From: an uncultured Selenomonadales bacterium
Lineage (GTDB): Bacteria; Bacillota_C; Negativicutes; Selenomonadales; Selenomonadaceae
Direction of reading: 5' to 3'
DNA length: 7,053 bases
Assembly: GCA_937916025.1 (NCBI GenBank)
Contig: CALGGX010000293.1
Span: 1-7,053 of the forward strand
Shown: piece after piece, positions 5,624-7,053 of the stretch
Position numbering within the stretch: the first letter of the stretch is position 1
How the letters are laid out: each line of letters starts with the position of its first letter
Made by a program: the position numbers and the translations under genes
Notes under the pieces: model-generated
Seen by the model: only the letters and a program-made list of their open reading frames with translations
Told to the model about the DNA's origin: nothing
Databases searched by the model: none

Positions 5624-6790
5624 ATGTTGACAAAAATCAGCTACGGCTTGTATGTGCTCAGCGTAAGCGGCGAGCATGACAACGCGTGCATCACAAACAC
5701 GTTGACGCAAATCACCGATAATCCGGTGCTGTTGACGGTTGCCGTTAACAAAAAGAATTACACCAATGAAATTCTGACAAAAACCGGCAATTTCACGGCA
5801 TCGATCCTCAGCGAGGCGGCATCGTTCGATCTGTTCAAACGTTTCGGATTTCAAAGCGGCAGGACGGTCGATAAATTTGCGGGCTTCAGCGCAGTCAAGC
5901 GCACGAAGAACGGCACGTTTGCAATCACCGAAGGCACGACCGGCTACATCAGCGGCAAAGTTCGGCAGATCATTGACGCAGAAACGCATTCGATCTTCAT
6001 TGCGGATGTCGTCGATATGGAGCAACTTTCCGAAGTCGGTCCGGCGACGTATGCTTACTATCACGCGCACATCAAACCGAAACCGCAAGCCGTCGGCAAA
6101 ACTCAAGCAGGCAAGACGATTTGGCGTTGCACGATTTGCGGCTTCGAGTACGTCGGAGATGAATTGCCGCCCGCGTATTTCTGTCCGATCTGCAAACATT
6201 CGGCGGCGAGTTTCGTAAAAGTCGAGGCGACTGCGGCGGACGAAAAACCTTCCAAGGTCGAGTTCAAAGGCAGCAAGACCGAGAAGAATTTGTGGGAAGC
6301 ATTTGCCGGTGAAAGTCAAGCGCGCAATAAATACACTTACTATGCGTCGGTTGCAAAGAAGAGCGGCTTCGAGCAGATTGCGGAACTGTTTTTGAAGACA
6401 GCGGATAATGAAAAAGAACATGCAAAACTGTGGTTCAAGGCATTGGGCGAACTCGGTGATCTGCCGACAAATCTCCTGCATGCGGCGGAAGGCGAGCATG
6501 AAGAGTGGACTGAAATGTATCCGCGAATGGCGGCGGAAGCGGACGAGGAAGGCTTCCATGAGCTCGCGGAGCAGTTCCGCGGCGTGGCGGCAATCGAGAA
6601 GCGGCATGAGGAGCGCTATCGGAAATTGCTGAAGTCGGTTGAGGCAAAGGCGTTTTTCGAGAAGGCGGGCGTTTCGACTTGGGAGTGCCGCAATTGCGGA
6701 CATATTTATATCGGAAAGAGCGCGCCGAAACTCTGCCCGGTCTGCAAACATCCGCAGGCGTATTTCGAGCTCACAGCGCAGAATTATTGA
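5624..6790 (+). CDS. Four-module redox fusion: flavin reductase (Hrb-type) - rubredoxin - rubrerythrin - rubredoxin
   Basis: A 388-residue cytoplasmic protein that appears to carry a whole electron path to a diiron site. Residues 1 to about 152 form an FMN-binding split-barrel flavin reductase domain like that of high-molecular-weight rubredoxin (Hrb) of Moorella: [39 protein letters not shown]. Residues 165-200 form a rubredoxin with Cys169, 172, 187 and 190. Residues 218-340 form the rubrerythrin four-helix domain with all seven expected diiron ligands: Glu230, Glu263, His266, Glu291, Glu294, Glu325, His328. Residues 352-384 form a second rubredoxin, Cys355, 358, 371 and 374. Expected activity is NAD(P)H-dependent reduction of hydrogen peroxide; O2 or NO reduction is possible because Hrb serves a flavodiiron NO reductase. 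The start is set by AAGGAGGG (5609-5616), 7 nt upstream, and by the Hrb-like N-terminus. The frame is also open back to an ATG at 5543. No clear promoter lies between the preceding terminator and the gene. Confidence 0.95.
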   Translation: MLTKISYGLYVLSVSGEHDNACITNTLTQITDNPVLLTVAVNKKNYTNEILTKTGNFTASILSEAASFDLFKRFGFQSGRTVDKFAGFSAVKRTKNGTFAITEGTTGYISGKVRQIIDAETHSIFIADVVDMEQLSEVGPATYAYYHAHIKPKPQAVGKTQAGKTIWRCTICGFEYVGDELPPAYFCPICKHSAASFVKVEATAADEKPSKVEFKGSKTEKNLWEAFAGESQARNKYTYYASVAKKSGFEQIAELFLKTADNEKEHAKLWFKALGELGDLPTNLLHAAEGEHEEWTEMYPRMAAEADEEGFHELAEQFRGVAAIEKRHEERYRKLLKSVEAKAFFEKAGVSTWECRNCGHIYIGKSAPKLCPVCKHPQAYFELTAQNY

Positions 6791-6804
6791 CAAGCCGCAA
6801 GGCA

Positions 6805-6816
6805 AATGATATCATT
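6805..6816. repeat. Perfect 12-bp palindrome AATGATATCATT ahead of the riboswitch
   Basis: AATGATATCATT is fully self-complementary. It lies 15 nt after the rubrerythrin-fusion stop and about 40 nt before the riboswitch, in the stretch where the promoter of the riboswitch transcript should lie. It has no T run, so it is not an intrinsic terminator. It could be a repressor operator, but AT-rich 12-bp palindromes also occur by chance. Confidence 0.35.
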
Positions 6817-6853
6817 AATGAAAACTATGATTTGACAATTGAATATTGATTGG

Positions 6854-7046
6854 ATCAGGTGTCGTAAGACTTAATAAGGAAGTCCGGTACGGGGGATACC
6901 CTAAGGCCGGCGCGGTCCCGCCACTGTATCAGGGAGTGAATCTGCAACGGAATCTAATATCTTCGTGATTCCGGTATTATGTCACTGGGGGTAACCTTGG
7001 GAAGGCGCAGAGGAACGATAAACTGAAGCCAGGAGAATTGCCTGAT
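6854..7046 (+). ncRNA. Cobalamin (B12) riboswitch aptamer
   Basis: The conserved core is easy to recognise: the P2-P3 region GGTGTCGTAAGACTTAATAA (6858-6877), then GGAAGTCCGG, GCGGTCCCGCCACTGTA with its invariant CCCGCCACTG, the later GTCACTGG (6981-6988), GGGAAGGCGC, and the B12 box AGCCAGGAGAATTGCC (7027-7042; usual form AGCCAGGAGACCTGCC). The closing stem P1 is ATCAGG (6854-6859) with CCTGAT (7041-7046). A side arm CGGAATC/GATTCCG lies between the core and GTCACTGG. It points rightwards, so it should control a gene beyond the right edge, most often B12 synthesis, cobalt or corrinoid uptake, or a B12-independent isoenzyme. The expression platform is not in the window. The loop after CCGG is longer than usual. 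Confidence 0.95.
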
Positions 7047-7053
7047 TGACAAT

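Noticed and set aside
4896..5633. 245-codon open frame on the minus strand opposite the exported-protein gene
   Set aside because: The plus-strand gene has a signal peptide, ribosome binding site, promoter and terminator; the antisense frame has none.
5564..6805. 413-codon open frame on the minus strand opposite the rubrerythrin fusion gene
   Set aside because: It is antisense to a clearly real gene, has no recognisable domain and is Arg/Cys/Leu-rich in a way typical of a shadow frame created by biased codon use.
6791..6853. Intrinsic terminator after the rubrerythrin fusion gene
   Set aside because: Only a 3-bp GCC-GCAA-GGC mini-hairpin and the AATGATATCATT palindrome are present, with no T run.
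6832..6860. Complete sigma-70 promoter starting at TTGACA for the riboswitch transcript
   Set aside because: No acceptable -10 hexamer lies 15-19 nt downstream; only the -35-like box can be supported.
1..7053. CRISPR arrays, tRNA or rRNA genes, transposases, phage genes
   Set aside because: No regularly spaced repeats, tRNA-like cloverleaf, rRNA segment or mobile-element protein was seen.

Overview
The window looks like chromosome from a strictly anaerobic, low-oxygen-adapted bacterium. Membership of the Negativicutes (Selenomonas/Megasphaera-like Firmicutes) is my inference. It rests on strong AGGAGG-type ribosome binding sites, textbook TTGACA/TATAAT promoters, U-tract terminators, a short-chain flavodoxin that strongly resembles the Megasphaera elsdenii protein as I remember it, and rubredoxin/rubrerythrin chemistry. 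Base composition is moderately GC-rich and even across the window. There is no tRNA, rRNA, insertion sequence, CRISPR array or sign of recent transfer.

Left part (1-3713), all on the minus strand and read right to left: thioredoxin reductase (trxB), a small CPWC glutaredoxin-like protein, a fused HPPK-DHFR folate enzyme (FolK+FolA), uracil-DNA glycosylase (ung), and the N-terminal part of a methyl-accepting chemotaxis protein that runs off the left edge. The gaps are only 12-16 nt, and folK/folA overlaps ung by 85 nt. No terminator is visible between them, so they probably form one transcript from the consensus promoter in front of trxB. The set joins thiol redox balance, folate/dTMP supply and uracil removal from DNA, with a chemoreceptor at the end.

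Middle (3663-4805): a compact divergent promoter region with back-to-back -35 boxes feeds trxB leftwards and a flavodoxin gene rightwards. The flavodoxin gene ends at a strong intrinsic terminator that abuts the Shine-Dalgarno of a RimJ/RimL-type GNAT acetyltransferase.

Right part (4806-7053), plus strand: an extended -10 promoter, then a small exported protein of unknown function whose Shine-Dalgarno lies in a perfect short inverted repeat. Next come a strong terminator and a 388-residue fusion protein: an Hrb-type flavin reductase domain, a rubredoxin, a rubrerythrin diiron domain with all seven ligands, and a second rubredoxin. It looks like a self-contained NAD(P)H-to-diiron peroxide (or NO/O2) reductase and is the most interesting gene here. 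The window ends in a nearly complete cobalamin riboswitch aptamer on the plus strand, whose regulated gene lies beyond the right edge.
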